Source of the DNA: a virus
Length of the DNA stretch: 38,721 bases
Strand: one strand, 5' to 3'
IMG/VR virus record: IMGVR_UViG_3300014050_000064
Location: 1 to 38,721 of that record
The position numbers and the translations under genes were made by a program. Of this stretch, positions 12,397 to 21,257 are shown piece by piece (position 1 is the stretch's first letter; the number at the start of each line of letters is the position of its first letter). A model generated the notes under the pieces. That model saw nothing but the letters and a program-made list of their open reading frames with translations, was not told where the DNA came from and searched no databases.

Positions 12397-12687
12397 TTAT
12401 TTTCTATAAAAAGTATTTTTGTTTTCACCTTTGCTGCGCGCTGCGATTGAATCGGGAAAGAATGTAAGTGTTGTTTTTTTTGTACGACCTTTTGTTCCTG
12501 CTTTCCAAATCATCACGTTGTGCCAAGCGTCTATTGTTTGTAACGTCCAGATTGTATTGTGAGCGGCTTCTCTGAAATTGAAAACCATATTTTCGCCATG
12601 CTGTTCTCGCATTTGCAAAATAAACTTTCTCAATTCTTCGCGATTTTCTGCATTGTCTAAATCTTCGAATTCAACGATAAATTTCAT
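12397..12687 (-). CDS. Hypothetical protein
   Basis: A 96-residue protein (MKFIVEFEDLDNAENREELRKF...). It has an acidic first third, then aromatic-rich strands (TIWTLQTIDAWHNVMIW) and a basic tail (GTKGRTKKTT...SKGENKNTFYRK) compatible with nucleic-acid contact. No family recognised. Confidence 0.6.
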   Translation of the reverse strand: MKFIVEFEDLDNAENREELRKFILQMREQHGENMVFNFREAAHNTIWTLQTIDAWHNVMIWKAGTKGRTKKTTLTFFPDSIAARSKGENKNTFYRK

Positions 12688-12702
12688 ATTTTACCTATGT
12701 TG

Positions 12703-12834
12703 TTAAAATCTAATGAGCCTACCTTTTTGAATAAAAAAGAAGAAATATCTAGTTGGGTTATTTTTAATCAAAGCATCGTCTTCGTCAGATAATTCAAATT
12801 TTTTTTTAGTTATGTAACTTTTAATGATTTTCAT
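12703..12834 (-). CDS. Small hypothetical protein
   Basis: A 43-residue protein starting MKIIKSYITKKKFELSDEDD, with aromatic C-terminal part (RYFFFFIQKGRLIRF). It fits the spacing between its neighbours in the leftward cluster and starts at an ATG, but shortness limits confidence. Confidence 0.4.
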   Translation of the reverse strand: MKIIKSYITKKKFELSDEDDALIKNNPTRYFFFFIQKGRLIRF

Positions 12835-12865
12835 ATTCTTGCCCGTTTTTAATTTTTGTCGAAAT

Positions 12866-13270
12866 TTAATAATCTAAGTTGAAAAGTTGCTTTTCTTCAA
12901 TTTTCACCAGCTCAAGTGCTGCGTCCGTTGAATATTTTTTAAAATCTTTTAGTTCATCAAAATAATTCAAAAAGTCTCTTTGTGCGTCAGTAGCCCTTTC
13001 GTAATAGAATTTTTGTTTCGCGTCTCGTAAATTTTCTATTTGAAATAAATCGCACATTTTTTGCTCTAAAAGACCAAATTTTCGCAATTCATTGTTTGTT
13101 GATTTAGCGAATTTTTGCAGTGCTTTCGCTTGTTTTTCAGTTGAAACGACCCAACACGAACTCGGAAGGAATAATTGTAGTTTTTGTTTTTTTACTTCTT
13201 CCTCGATTAAATCAGAATTATCAAAAATTTTTTTAAATTTTGCTTTCGAGATTATTAATTTTAATAGCAT
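12866..13270 (-). CDS. Hypothetical protein, first leftward gene from the switch region
   Basis: A 134-residue basic, helical protein (MLLKLIISKAKFKKIFDNSDLIEEEVKK...). No HTH or other motif is recognised. Its ATG faces the HTH gene across the divergent regulatory region, the place where temperate phages put the first gene of a repressor-controlled operon. Confidence 0.65.
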   Translation of the reverse strand: MLLKLIISKAKFKKIFDNSDLIEEEVKKQKLQLFLPSSCWVVSTEKQAKALQKFAKSTNNELRKFGLLEQKMCDLFQIENLRDAKQKFYYERATDAQRDFLNYFDELKDFKKYSTDAALELVKIEEKQLFNLDY

Positions 13271-13587
13271 ATTTTTACCGTTTTTAATTTTTATTTATTT
13301 GCCAATCAGTTCGAAGAAACTCGAATTGATAAAATGAAGTTAATGTGATGTAAAAATAAGATGCAACAAAAAATCTTTCAAAGTTAAATATTTTTATCAA
13401 AAAGAAACAATTTTAGTTTTAAAGTTAAAAAATTAACTTTCTCAACCCAAGAAAATCAATGTTGTCAATAAATATTTAACTTCAAAATATTTGTGTTTCA
13501 AAATGAAAAACACCTTGTTTTTTATCTTTTAAATTTTAAAAAATGTTTTGGCGCAAATATTTTTACTCTCTTTTTAACATCGAAATA
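13271..13587. promoter_or_regulatory. Divergent switch region with five AAGTTAA/TTAACTT boxes
   Basis: No protein gene is seen here. AAGTTAA occurs at 13337, 13381 and 13422, and its reverse TTAACTT at 13433 and 13476. The pair at 13422-13439 forms AAGTTAAAAAATTAACTT, a near-perfect palindrome. The boxes at 13381 and 13476 extend into a longer inverted repeat (AAGTTAAATATTT and AAATATTTAACTT). Repeated symmetric sites between divergent genes are typical of a phage operator region. The base composition is very AT-rich, so individual promoters cannot be placed with confidence. Confidence 0.6.
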
Positions 13588-13836
13588 ATGGCAAGAAAAA
13601 AAGCAAAACACAATTTTTTAACTGAAGAAGAAGTTGCAAATTTTATTGCTTTTGTACAAGAAAATAAAATTAGTCAGACAAAAATGGCAGAAATTCAGGG
13701 AGTTAGCGCTGGAACAATTTCAAATTGGTTTGCTAAAAATGAAATATTAAAAGCGTTGCGAGATAATGTTGAGAGATATGTTGAAAATCCACAGCTGAAA
13801 GCGAAGCTTAAAAAAGCACGAGAAGGGCTAGAGTAA
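13588..13836 (+). CDS. HTH transcriptional regulator (Cro/CI-like)
   Basis: An 82-residue protein. The segment KISQTKMAEIQGVSAGTISNWF is a classic helix-turn-helix, with the recognition helix in GTISNWF, followed by a basic C-terminal helix. The ATG at 13588 (MARKKAKHN) is preferred over an upstream in-frame ATG at 13543 because the added residues (FWRKYFYSLF) are unlike the fold. It is small like Cro and lacks a cleavable CI-type peptidase domain. It should bind the AAGTTAA boxes just upstream; this is inferred from position. Confidence 0.75.
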   Translation: MARKKAKHNFLTEEEVANFIAFVQENKISQTKMAEIQGVSAGTISNWFAKNEILKALRDNVERYVENPQLKAKLKKAREGLE

Positions 13837-13849
13837 ATAAAATTAACAA

Positions 13850-14236
13850 TTAGCCAACTTTTTTAAAAGCTTTGTGTTGATATTTCATTCCCAATTTTTT
13901 AAGCACTCTTGTGTTAGTTATTGATTCTACAGCTTCACGAGTCAAATTTAAACCGAATTCAATATTTACATACACAAAAGCGTTTTTTTTCTTTTTAAAA
14001 AGAACTCCATAATTCTTACATACGAAAATTCTGATTTTTTTAACTAAATAATCGCTTAAGCCTTTATTGATTTGCGGTCTAAAAACCACAGAGTTTTGAT
14101 CAAGATAATTTTTAAGCAAATTTTGATGTTCTTTGTCATTACAAGATTGGCAATTAGCCCAGTCATTTGGGTAAGGTTCGTAATATTGTTTACAAGTTGC
14201 GCAAGGTACATCATTAGAACTTCTCGAAAATCTCAT
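13850..14236 (-). CDS. Hypothetical protein with a four-cysteine zinc-ribbon-like start
   Basis: A 128-residue basic protein. CATCKQYYEPYPNDWANCQSC has two C-x2-C pairs (VPCATCK and NCQSC), the layout of a zinc ribbon. The middle has KNYLDQNSVVFRPQ, shared with the glycosyltransferase-like protein, and the C-terminus is basic with predicted helices. It is convergent with the HTH gene and divergent from the late operon. It could be a DNA-binding regulator, but no named family is recognised. Confidence 0.65.
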   Translation of the reverse strand: MRFSRSSNDVPCATCKQYYEPYPNDWANCQSCNDKEHQNLLKNYLDQNSVVFRPQINKGLSDYLVKKIRIFVCKNYGVLFKKKKNAFVYVNIEFGLNLTREAVESITNTRVLKKLGMKYQHKAFKKVG

Positions 14237-14239
14237 ATC

Positions 14240-14270
14240 TTGACTTTTGATTTTTGATAAAAACTATTAG
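14240..14270 (+). promoter_or_regulatory. Possible promoter of the late operon
   Basis: TTGACT (14240-14245) and TATTAG (14265-14270) are 19 bp apart, slightly longer than ideal, upstream of the small terminase gene. TATATT at 14274 is an alternative -10. No other sequence-specific late control element is seen. Confidence 0.3.
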
Positions 14271-14314
14271 TAGTATATTTTGGGAATATTGTTATCAAAA
14301 AACTACTAAATATT

Positions 14315-14818
14315 GTGTCAATAGGAAAATCAAAAAATAAATTAGCTACACAAAAAAAAATGGGGAGGCCCACAGATTTTAATGTTACTTTAGCTGATGA
14401 AATTTGTGAGCGCATTTCACAAGGTGAAAGTTTAAGAGATATTGGAAGAGATGAAAGAATGCCGGCAGCTGGAACAATTTGTAGATGGCTCAACGAGAAA
14501 CCTAACTTTGATGAACAATACACACGCGCGAAACTAATTTGCGGCGAGAATGAGTTTGATGATATTAAAGAGATAACTGATGCAAAGCCGCATTATTATT
14601 ATGATGAAGCTGGAAATAAACGTATTGATCCTGCTTGGGTTAATCTACAACGTCTTAGAGCTGACAAAAGGCAATGGCGCGCAAGTAAATTAGATCGTAA
14701 AAAATATGGCGATTCTCTAGCTGTTAAAGCAGAAGTAAAAGATACAAGCTCAACAACGAAATGGCTTGATGAAACTTTAGAGCAAATAGATCAAAACAGA
14801 AAATGCACAGCCAATTAG
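14315..14818 (+). CDS. terS: Terminase small subunit (Sf6 gp1-like)
   Basis: A 167-residue protein with the pattern of Sf6-type small terminases: GRPTDFNVTLADEICERISQG, GESLRDIGRDE, AAGTICRWLNEKPNFDEQYTRA (helix-turn-helix), and the C-terminal VNLQRLRADKRQWRASKLDRKKYGD. It recognises the packaging site and regulates the large subunit. The start is uncertain: GTG at 14315 adds 15 residues before the ATG at 14360 (MGRPTDF), and neither has a clear ribosome site. It overlaps terL by 16 bases. This class usually goes with headful packaging. Confidence 0.88.
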   Translation: MSIGKSKNKLATQKKMGRPTDFNVTLADEICERISQGESLRDIGRDERMPAAGTICRWLNEKPNFDEQYTRAKLICGENEFDDIKEITDAKPHYYYDEAGNKRIDPAWVNLQRLRADKRQWRASKLDRKKYGDSLAVKAEVKDTSSTTKWLDETLEQIDQNRKCTAN

Positions 14819-16320
14819 CTTTTGATGAACTACGCGAAAATCTCGCATCAAAAGAATGGCGCCTAAATAATCTTTATTGGTTTAAAGACGAAGCTGGCTT
14901 TGCTCACAAATTTAAGCTCAACTGGTGTCAAGAAAAGCTATTAGCGGATTCTCACGGTTTTGACATTGTGCTTAAAGCACGACAATTAGGCGTTACAACT
15001 TACTATTGTTTAAACTTTTTAGATGATTGTTTGTTCAACTCAAACATTACCGCCGTTTTAATTGCAGATGATTTAAAAGACGCTAAAAAGATTCTTGCTG
15101 ATAAAGTGCGCTTTGCTTATGATCGCTTGCCGCTTGAAATCAGAGAGCGCAGGCAGCTTCTTACTGATTCAACAGAGATGCTCAAATTCAGCAATGGATC
15201 ATCTTATTCAATTACAACTTCTGCACGTTCTGGCACAGTTCAACGTTTGCACATAACAGAATTTGGCAAAATATGTCGCAAAGAGCCCGCAAAAGCTGAT
15301 GAAATAATTGCAGGATCATTGAACACAGTGCACAGCGGGCAACAGATTGTTATTGAATCAACAGCGGAAGGGCAGGACGGTCATTTCTATAATCTTTGTC
15401 AAAAAGCTCAACGCATTCAAAGACTAGGCCTTGATCTGACGCCGCTTGACTTCAAGTTTCATTTTTTTTCGTGGGTTAAAGAGAAAAAATATCAACTTAA
15501 AGGTAAATTAGAGCTTACGCCAGAACTTGTAACATATTTTAAGGAGTTGCAAGAAGAGCAAGGGATTATTCTAACTGACGCGCAAAAGCTTTGGTATTCA
15601 AAAAAAGCAGAAACATTGCAGGAATTAACAAAGCAAGAATTTCCCGCAACTCCTGAAGAAGCATTTGAAAAAGCAATCATTGGCGCGTACTTTGCAAAAC
15701 AAATTGCTCAAGTTGAAAAAGAACGGCGCATTTTACCGATTCAATATGATGAATCTCTGCCAGTTTATACTTTTTGGGATATTGGCATGAATGACACGAC
15801 TGCTATTTGGTTTGTGCAGAAGCGTGGATTTGATTTTTTGGTTATTGATTACTACGAAAATTCCGATTTACCGTTGCCACACTATTTAAACACTTTAACA
15901 GAAAAAAAATATAAATACGGCAAACATTTTTTACCGCACGACATAGTTAAGCGCAGCTTTTACGATGGCAAAGATGGTTTAGAAGTCGCAAAGGATCACG
16001 GCTTTAAATTTGAGCAAGTGGAGCGTCCACAAAGTAAAATTGCCTGCATTGATAAAGCTCGAAACATATTTAAACGCTGCTTTTTTAACAATAAAGCCTG
16101 TGAATCTGGCTTAACTCGCTTAAGAAATTATCGCAAAGGCTGGAATGAACGATTGGGCTGCTTTACCGATCAACCTCTTCACGACATAAATTCAAACGGC
16201 GCCGATGCTTTTCAAACTTTTGCCTTGTCGTCCGATAAATTAGCCGGTATTGGTTCTTATGATGTAGCTACTCTTCAAGCTCGCATAAAAAAGAATCAAC
16301 AGACTAATCATATTCTTTAA
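14803..16320 (+). CDS. terL: Terminase large subunit
   Basis: A 505-residue packaging motor and nuclease. KARQLGVTTY (about residues 58-67) is the Walker A variant, RLHITEFGK (about 149-157) the Walker B with catalytic acid, and VIESTAEGQDGHFY the coupling motif. The C-terminal RNase H-like nuclease starts at YTFWDIGMNDTTAIWF (catalytic Asp), and ends near GADAFQTFALS. Length is normal for the family. It starts inside terS and overlaps the portal by one base (TAATG). Confidence 0.92.
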   Translation: MHSQLAFDELRENLASKEWRLNNLYWFKDEAGFAHKFKLNWCQEKLLADSHGFDIVLKARQLGVTTYYCLNFLDDCLFNSNITAVLIADDLKDAKKILADKVRFAYDRLPLEIRERRQLLTDSTEMLKFSNGSSYSITTSARSGTVQRLHITEFGKICRKEPAKADEIIAGSLNTVHSGQQIVIESTAEGQDGHFYNLCQKAQRIQRLGLDLTPLDFKFHFFSWVKEKKYQLKGKLELTPELVTYFKELQEEQGIILTDAQKLWYSKKAETLQELTKQEFPATPEEAFEKAIIGAYFAKQIAQVEKERRILPIQYDESLPVYTFWDIGMNDTTAIWFVQKRGFDFLVIDYYENSDLPLPHYLNTLTEKKYKYGKHFLPHDIVKRSFYDGKDGLEVAKDHGFKFEQVERPQSKIACIDKARNIFKRCFFNNKACESGLTRLRNYRKGWNERLGCFTDQPLHDINSNGADAFQTFALSSDKLAGIGSYDVATLQARIKKNQQTNHIL

Positions 16321-18524
16321 TGTCAAAGAAAACGGACGAAGCTTTACAAAATCAAGTTAAAGGAATTGTACAGTCGTTTCGTGCAATGTCCGAAAATTAC
16401 CTAGATCAAAGTATTGCTACAGAGCGCGTAAAGACCCTTAAGTATTATCGCGGCGACAAAACAATTGTACCTTACAAAGAGAATCGTACTAAAATTACTT
16501 CTCGTGATGTTGCTGATGTTATTGAAGCTGCAATGCCTGATTTTATGGAAGTTTTGTTTGGTAATGCACAAATTGGCAAATTCAATCCTATAGTTAATCG
16601 AGAAGATTTAAGTTTAACGTCACAAGAACGCGCTGCGTTAGTTGCTAATGTAAAAGATCCAGCTCAATTAGCTGAAATTGAAAAACAATATAAAATTGTT
16701 CAAATTCAAAGACTTGAAAAAGTTGCTGATCAAGCAACCAAGTTTTGCGATTATGTGATTAAAAAACAAAATGACGGATTCCGCATTTTTTACGACACAA
16801 TCAAAGATGCGTTAATGGTTAAAAATGGTTTTGTGCGTCTTTATTGGTGTGAAGAAAATGAATATAATGACGAAAGTTACGAAGGACTTGATGAATTAGA
16901 ATATCAAGCATTGCTTGCCGACAACAATGTTGAAAAGGTCGAAGAATCAGAAGTTGATGGCAAAAAAAGATATAAAGCAAAACGCAAAAATAAGAAAAAA
17001 TACATTAAAATTGAAACTGCGTTACCGGAATATATTTACACCGACCCTTTTGCTGCAACAGTTCAAGATTGTCGATATTTTGAGCATGTGATGTTTAAAA
17101 GTCGCAGTGAATTAATAGAAGAAGGATTTGATGAACAACAAATTAATGATTTAGCTGCTTCAACTTTAAATGCCTCTAAAAACACTGTAGGAATTGAACG
17201 ATATAAATATCAAAACCAACAAGCTTCTGGCACAAACAATTCTGATTCAAGCGGGGACATTCTAGAAATAAGAATGTGTTACATTAAAGCCGATCTTAAT
17301 GATGATGGCATTGCAGAACTTACTGAAGTCGTTCTTGCTGGCAATTCTAGCAGTCAAATTCTCAAAAAAAATGGTAAATTAGCTGTTCAAGAAGTTGATT
17401 GTATTCCTTATGAAACTTGCGTCGCAATATTTGAACCGCACCAACTTATTGGCAATGCTCTTGCTGATTATGTCAAAGATTTGCAAGAAATTAAAACCGC
17501 TTTGCAGCGTCAGATGCTTGACAACCAGTACATGGTTAACAATCAAATGCTGTATGCTGATATTAATGCAGAGGTTGATATTGATTATTTATTATCTGCT
17601 GGTCCGGGTTCAGTAATTCTTGGCAAAGGGCAGGGTGGCGTTACTCAAATTCCAGTTCAGCCTCTGGGTCAAAACTCTATTGCCATGATTCAGTATTTTG
17701 ATACTGTACGCGACGAGAGAAGCGGGATAAGTAAATACAGTCAGGGTCTTGATTCTGAAAGCATGGCTAACACTGCTGCGTCTAAAACCGCGGGCGGCAT
17801 GCAAATGATGCTATCAAGAGCAGATAAACGGCAAAAGTTAATTATGCGTTGTATTGCAGAAACTTTTGTCAAAGGCCTTTATCACCAAATTTTGCGCTTA
17901 GCTTGCAAACATATGACTGAAAGCCAGATCCTTCAATTTGGTAATGACTGGGTAGAAATTAATCCGCTTGATTGGACTGATAAAATGAATTTCAACATTG
18001 AAGTTGGCTCTGGCAACATGAATAGACAAGATGAAATTCAAAATCTTACAATTTTAAAACAAATTCAAAACGAAGGTATTCAATATGGTATTGTAAACGC
18101 TGAAAATGTTTACAATCTTGACAAAAAAATTGTTCAAGTTCTTGGTTACAATACTACAGATGCTTATTTTACAAAACCACAGCCAAATCAACCTATTCAA
18201 GCACCACCTCCAGCAGTTGATCCAATGGCTGAATTACAAGCTAAAAATGATGAATTAGCAGCTAAAAACGAAAATATCCGACTAAACACGCAATTAGGTC
18301 AGCTTCAATTTAATTATGATAAATTAAAAGCCGATCTCGGCGTCAAGGCTGCTGAAATGGAACAACAACGAAAATTTAAAGAAGCTGATTTAGGATTAGA
18401 CATCCGCAAAACACAACTTAGTAATCACATTCAAATGCAGGGATTAAACCAAGACCTGCTTAATATTGTAGCAAATGTTCAACAAAAACAGCAGCAAATC
18501 AGAGGTTCTACGCAAAGCGAATAA
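16320..18524 (+). CDS. Portal protein (P22-like)
   Basis: A 734-residue protein, close to the 725 residues of P22 gp1. The start (QNQVKGIVQSFRAMSENYLDQ...TLKYYRGD) and the core (YIYTDPFAATVQDCRYFEHVM, IPYETCVAIFEPHQLIGNAL, RQMLDNQYMVNNQ) fit portal proteins of podoviruses. The last ~120 residues, from about 620, are Q/K-rich coiled coil, corresponding to the portal barrel. It forms the dodecameric channel for DNA entry and exit. Confidence 0.9.
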   Translation: MSKKTDEALQNQVKGIVQSFRAMSENYLDQSIATERVKTLKYYRGDKTIVPYKENRTKITSRDVADVIEAAMPDFMEVLFGNAQIGKFNPIVNREDLSLTSQERAALVANVKDPAQLAEIEKQYKIVQIQRLEKVADQATKFCDYVIKKQNDGFRIFYDTIKDALMVKNGFVRLYWCEENEYNDESYEGLDELEYQALLADNNVEKVEESEVDGKKRYKAKRKNKKKYIKIETALPEYIYTDPFAATVQDCRYFEHVMFKSRSELIEEGFDEQQINDLAASTLNASKNTVGIERYKYQNQQASGTNNSDSSGDILEIRMCYIKADLNDDGIAELTEVVLAGNSSSQILKKNGKLAVQEVDCIPYETCVAIFEPHQLIGNALADYVKDLQEIKTALQRQMLDNQYMVNNQMLYADINAEVDIDYLLSAGPGSVILGKGQGGVTQIPVQPLGQNSIAMIQYFDTVRDERSGISKYSQGLDSESMANTAASKTAGGMQMMLSRADKRQKLIMRCIAETFVKGLYHQILRLACKHMTESQILQFGNDWVEINPLDWTDKMNFNIEVGSGNMNRQDEIQNLTILKQIQNEGIQYGIVNAENVYNLDKKIVQVLGYNTTDAYFTKPQPNQPIQAPPPAVDPMAELQAKNDELAAKNENIRLNTQLGQLQFNYDKLKADLGVKAAEMEQQRKFKEADLGLDIRKTQLSNHIQMQGLNQDLLNIVANVQQKQQQIRGSTQSE

Positions 18525-18765
18525 TTGTTTTGAGCTTCTTAAAAGTGAAATTTTTCGCAATACTATCAAAGAATTGCGTGACGATTACACAAAAGAAATG
18601 CTTGCAACTAATTGTTTGCAGAAGCGTACAAGAGAGTCACTTTTTAGACAAATCAAGTGTTTAGATGATTTGACTAAGAAGCTTTATCAATATTCGACAA
18701 TTCATCAAAACGAAGAATTGCGAAAACAAACGGAGAAAGAAAATGGCAAAAAGTTCAATGTTTAA
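18475..18765 (+). CDS. Hypothetical protein between portal and scaffold
   Basis: A 96-residue helical, charged protein (CFELLKSEIFRNTIKELRDDYTKEML...), with a coiled-coil-like end. Its ATG lies 50 bases inside the portal gene; no better start is visible. Genes of this size and position are common in podovirus head operons and have no settled function. Confidence 0.6.
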   Translation: MFNKNSSKSEVLRKANNCFELLKSEIFRNTIKELRDDYTKEMLATNCLQKRTRESLFRQIKCLDDLTKKLYQYSTIHQNEELRKQTEKENGKKFNV

Positions 18766-18841
18766 AAATAAATCATCAGCAAAAAAACCTGAAACTAAAA
18801 AACCAATGCCGAAAAAACTTTCTGGAAAAAAAGGCTGCTAA
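18743..18841 (+). CDS. Small lysine-rich protein
   Basis: A 32-residue peptide MAKSSMFKNKSSAKKPETKK..., almost a third lysine. It has a good GGAG ribosome site nine bases upstream and ends two bases before the next start. It may neutralise DNA or RNA or be a small virion component. Short but well placed. Confidence 0.5.
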   Translation: MAKSSMFKNKSSAKKPETKKPMPKKLSGKKGC

Positions 18842-18842
18842 T

Positions 18843-19049
18843 ATGGCTAGTGATTTTGAAATTTACGAACCACTTACGGCAATAAGTTTTAATAAAGTTT
18901 ATGATACAAATTTATCATGGGATCAAATAAAAGAAATGGCGCGGAGGTCAAAGCAAATCGTAATAGGAAGCTGTTATGCTAAAGAAAATTTATATTTAGC
19001 AACAAGCAACTATTTTTGGAAACAATTAAAACAAATGTCAAAAAAATAA
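18843..19049 (+). CDS. Hypothetical small protein
   Basis: A 68-residue protein (MASDFEIYEPLTAISFNKVY...), soluble, with a basic C-terminus (WKQLKQMSKK). No family is recognised. It sits tightly between neighbouring small genes in the head operon. Confidence 0.6.
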   Translation: MASDFEIYEPLTAISFNKVYDTNLSWDQIKEMARRSKQIVIGSCYAKENLYLATSNYFWKQLKQMSKK

Positions 19050-19053
19050 ATTA

Positions 19054-19236
19054 ATGAAAAAAGAACTACATTTAATTTTTTTGCGATGTTTGGGTCTTTT
19101 TTTTTCTGGGTCTTTTTTTTCAATTACTGTTAAAGAAGTAAAGAAATGTCTTAATCAAGCAATTAGAGAGGCAAGAGGAGACAAAGAAATTATTCCAACA
19201 TTTTTTATTAAAAATCTCAAAGAATTAAAGAAATAA
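19054..19236 (+). CDS. Hypothetical small protein with hydrophobic N-terminus
   Basis: A 60-residue protein. The first 25 residues (KKELHLIFLRCLGLFFSGSFF) are basic then hydrophobic and could be a signal or membrane anchor; the rest is charged and helical (VKEVKKCLNQAIREARGDKE). It ends three bases before the scaffold gene. Function unknown. Confidence 0.5.
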   Translation: MKKELHLIFLRCLGLFFSGSFFSITVKEVKKCLNQAIREARGDKEIIPTFFIKNLKELKK

Positions 19237-19239
19237 ATT

Positions 19240-20238
19240 ATGTCAGATAACCTACAACAAGGAACTGAAAACAAACCGATTGATTATGCTTCTTTAGGGA
19301 ATGCCATACTCAATTTTTCAACTGAAGAATCAAAAAATAAAAGCAATACTGAGCCTAGCCCTGCCGATGAGCAGATAAGCGAAGAAGAATCAGAAATTGC
19401 GGCTGAAGACTCTGAACAAGAGCAAGTGCCTGATGCTGAGAAACAAGTTGTTTCTGAGGCCACTTCCAAAGCTGAAATAAAGAAATACAAGGTGAAAGTC
19501 GACCAAGAAGAACTCGAAGTTGATGAGCAAGAATTACTTAACGGCTATTCTCGCCAATCTGATTATTCACGAAAGACTCAAGCACTTGCCGAAGAACGCA
19601 AAGCTTTAGAAAAAGAGCGCGAAGAAATTAAAGCAAAGTACGGTCAAAAGATTGAATTTGAAACTGATTTCTTTGAAGCACAACTTAAAGCTGAGTTTAA
19701 AGATATTAACTGGCAAGAGCTTGAGCAAACTGATCGTGAAGAATATCTTTATCAAAGGGAAAAATTGCGCGAAAGAACACAACAGCTTGAAGCTAAAAAA
19801 GCTGAACTGTTAAAAATTCGCAATGATGAAATGACAGAATTTCACAAAAAAAACAGAGAACGTCTTGCACAAGAAGCAGAACTTCTTGCCAAAGCTGATC
19901 CTGATTTTGCTGATCCTAAAAAAAAAGAACAGATTGGAAAAGAGTTGGTAGATTTTTTAAAGGCAAATAATCATTCGCCCGAAGAAATTGAAAGGATTAT
20001 TTATTCAACGCATAGAAACATCTTGTTAGTCAAGAAAGCTATGGAATTTGACAAAATCCAAAAAGCCAATCTCAAAACAAAAAAAGTAGTTACTACGCCT
20101 TCAATTACTAAGAGTTCTAATTTTAGACCTAAACCTAATCAATCAAATAATTTGAACGCTATAAGCGATAAAGCCAAAAAAGGTGATAAAGCTGCTATTA
20201 CGCAGCTAGTCAGCGCGTTCATTAACTCTAAAAATTAG
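19240..20238 (+). CDS. Scaffolding protein
   Basis: A 332-residue protein with the expected scaffold layout: an acidic, disordered N-terminal third rich in E, S and D; the conserved GYSRQSDYSRKTQALAEERK segment with following coiled coil; a long helical middle; and a basic C-terminal tail (about 290-332, FRPKPNQSN...KAKKGDKAAI) that would contact the capsid. It is directly upstream of the major capsid gene. It guides prohead assembly and is lost at maturation. Confidence 0.85.
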   Translation: MSDNLQQGTENKPIDYASLGNAILNFSTEESKNKSNTEPSPADEQISEEESEIAAEDSEQEQVPDAEKQVVSEATSKAEIKKYKVKVDQEELEVDEQELLNGYSRQSDYSRKTQALAEERKALEKEREEIKAKYGQKIEFETDFFEAQLKAEFKDINWQELEQTDREEYLYQREKLRERTQQLEAKKAELLKIRNDEMTEFHKKNRERLAQEAELLAKADPDFADPKKKEQIGKELVDFLKANNHSPEEIERIIYSTHRNILLVKKAMEFDKIQKANLKTKKVVTTPSITKSSNFRPKPNQSNNLNAISDKAKKGDKAAITQLVSAFINSKN

Positions 20239-20247
20239 GATTAAAAA

Positions 20248-21201
20248 ATGACTCAACAAACCAACTCTTTTGATAGTTTTGAGGCAATTGGTAACAGAGA
20301 ACAATTAGCTGATAAAATTTGGGATGTTTCAATTACTGAAACTCCGATGCTTAATGCTATTCCTTCTGGTGAAACTAAAGGGACTCATCCAGAATGGCAA
20401 ACCGATGCACTTGCTTCTGCTTCCGGTAGCAATGCTCAACTTGAAGGTAACATTTATTCACTTTCTACAACCAGCCCAACCACTCGCGTTGGTACTTACA
20501 CACAAATTTCAACTAAAACTTTTTCAATTACTGGAACTCAAGAAGTAGTTGAAAAAGCAGGTCGTGCTTCAGAGGTTGCTTATCAACAAATTAAAAAAAC
20601 CAAAGAGCTTAAACGCGATATAGAAACAAGAATTTGTGGTAACTATGCTTCAGTTGCTGGCGACGCTTCAACTGCCCGTCAAACTGCGGGTTTACAAGCT
20701 TGGTTAACAACTAACGTATCTCGCGGTACTTCTGGTGCAAATGGTGGATTTTCTTCTGGTATTGTATCAGCAGCAACTAATGGTACTCAAAGAACTTTTA
20801 CTGAAACTCTTTTAAAAACTGTATTGCAACTTGCTTGGGCTTCTACTGGTGAAGTTCCTGATATGGCTTTAATGTCTGGAACTCAAAAACAAACTGCCGC
20901 TGGTTTTGCTGGTAATGCAACTCGTTACAAAGATGCAGACGCTAGATCAATTATGGCTGGTGCTGACATTTATGAATCGGATTTTGGTCAAGTAATGTTG
21001 GTCCCTTCAATTTTTACAGACTCAAGATCATGTTTATTGGTAAACAAAGATTATGTCGAAATTGATTATTTGACTGGTCGTAAACTTGTTACCGATAAAA
21101 TGGCTAAAGTTGCAGATTCTGAAGATTATGCAATTAACACCGAATTTGCTTTGATTTGCAAAAATCAATTAGCACATGGAGTTGTTGCCGATTTATCATA
21201 A
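20248..21201 (+). CDS. Major capsid protein (SU10/DUF5309 family)
   Basis: A 317-residue capsid protein of the SU10 type (DUF5309, PF17236). Diagnostic parts are IGNREQLADKIWDVSITETPML, the HEWQTDALASAS segment, TRVGTYTQISTKTFSITGTQEVV, and the RASEVAYQQIKKTKELKRDIE helix, characteristic of the HK97-fold E-loop and spine helix region. AGGA precedes the ATG. The gene is followed by an intrinsic terminator, giving separate control or extra message for this abundant protein. Confidence 0.93.
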   Translation: MTQQTNSFDSFEAIGNREQLADKIWDVSITETPMLNAIPSGETKGTHPEWQTDALASASGSNAQLEGNIYSLSTTSPTTRVGTYTQISTKTFSITGTQEVVEKAGRASEVAYQQIKKTKELKRDIETRICGNYASVAGDASTARQTAGLQAWLTTNVSRGTSGANGGFSSGIVSAATNGTQRTFTETLLKTVLQLAWASTGEVPDMALMSGTQKQTAAGFAGNATRYKDADARSIMAGADIYESDFGQVMLVPSIFTDSRSCLLVNKDYVEIDYLTGRKLVTDKMAKVADSEDYAINTEFALICKNQLAHGVVADLS

Positions 21202-21208
21202 TAAATTG

Positions 21209-21239
21209 CGGAGGGGGTTAAAATCCTCTCCGTTTTTTT
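21209..21239 (+). terminator. Intrinsic terminator after the capsid gene
   Basis: CGGAGGGG-GTTAAAAT-CCTCTCCG is an 8-bp stem with one G-U pair, followed by seven T residues, eight bases after the capsid stop. It probably reduces transcription into the tail genes and raises capsid protein stoichiometry. Confidence 0.88.
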
Positions 21240-21257
21240 AATTTAAAAACAAATTAT

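Noticed and set aside
14803-16320. Terminase with an intein or truncated ATPase
   Set aside because: All motor and nuclease motifs are in order and the length is normal.
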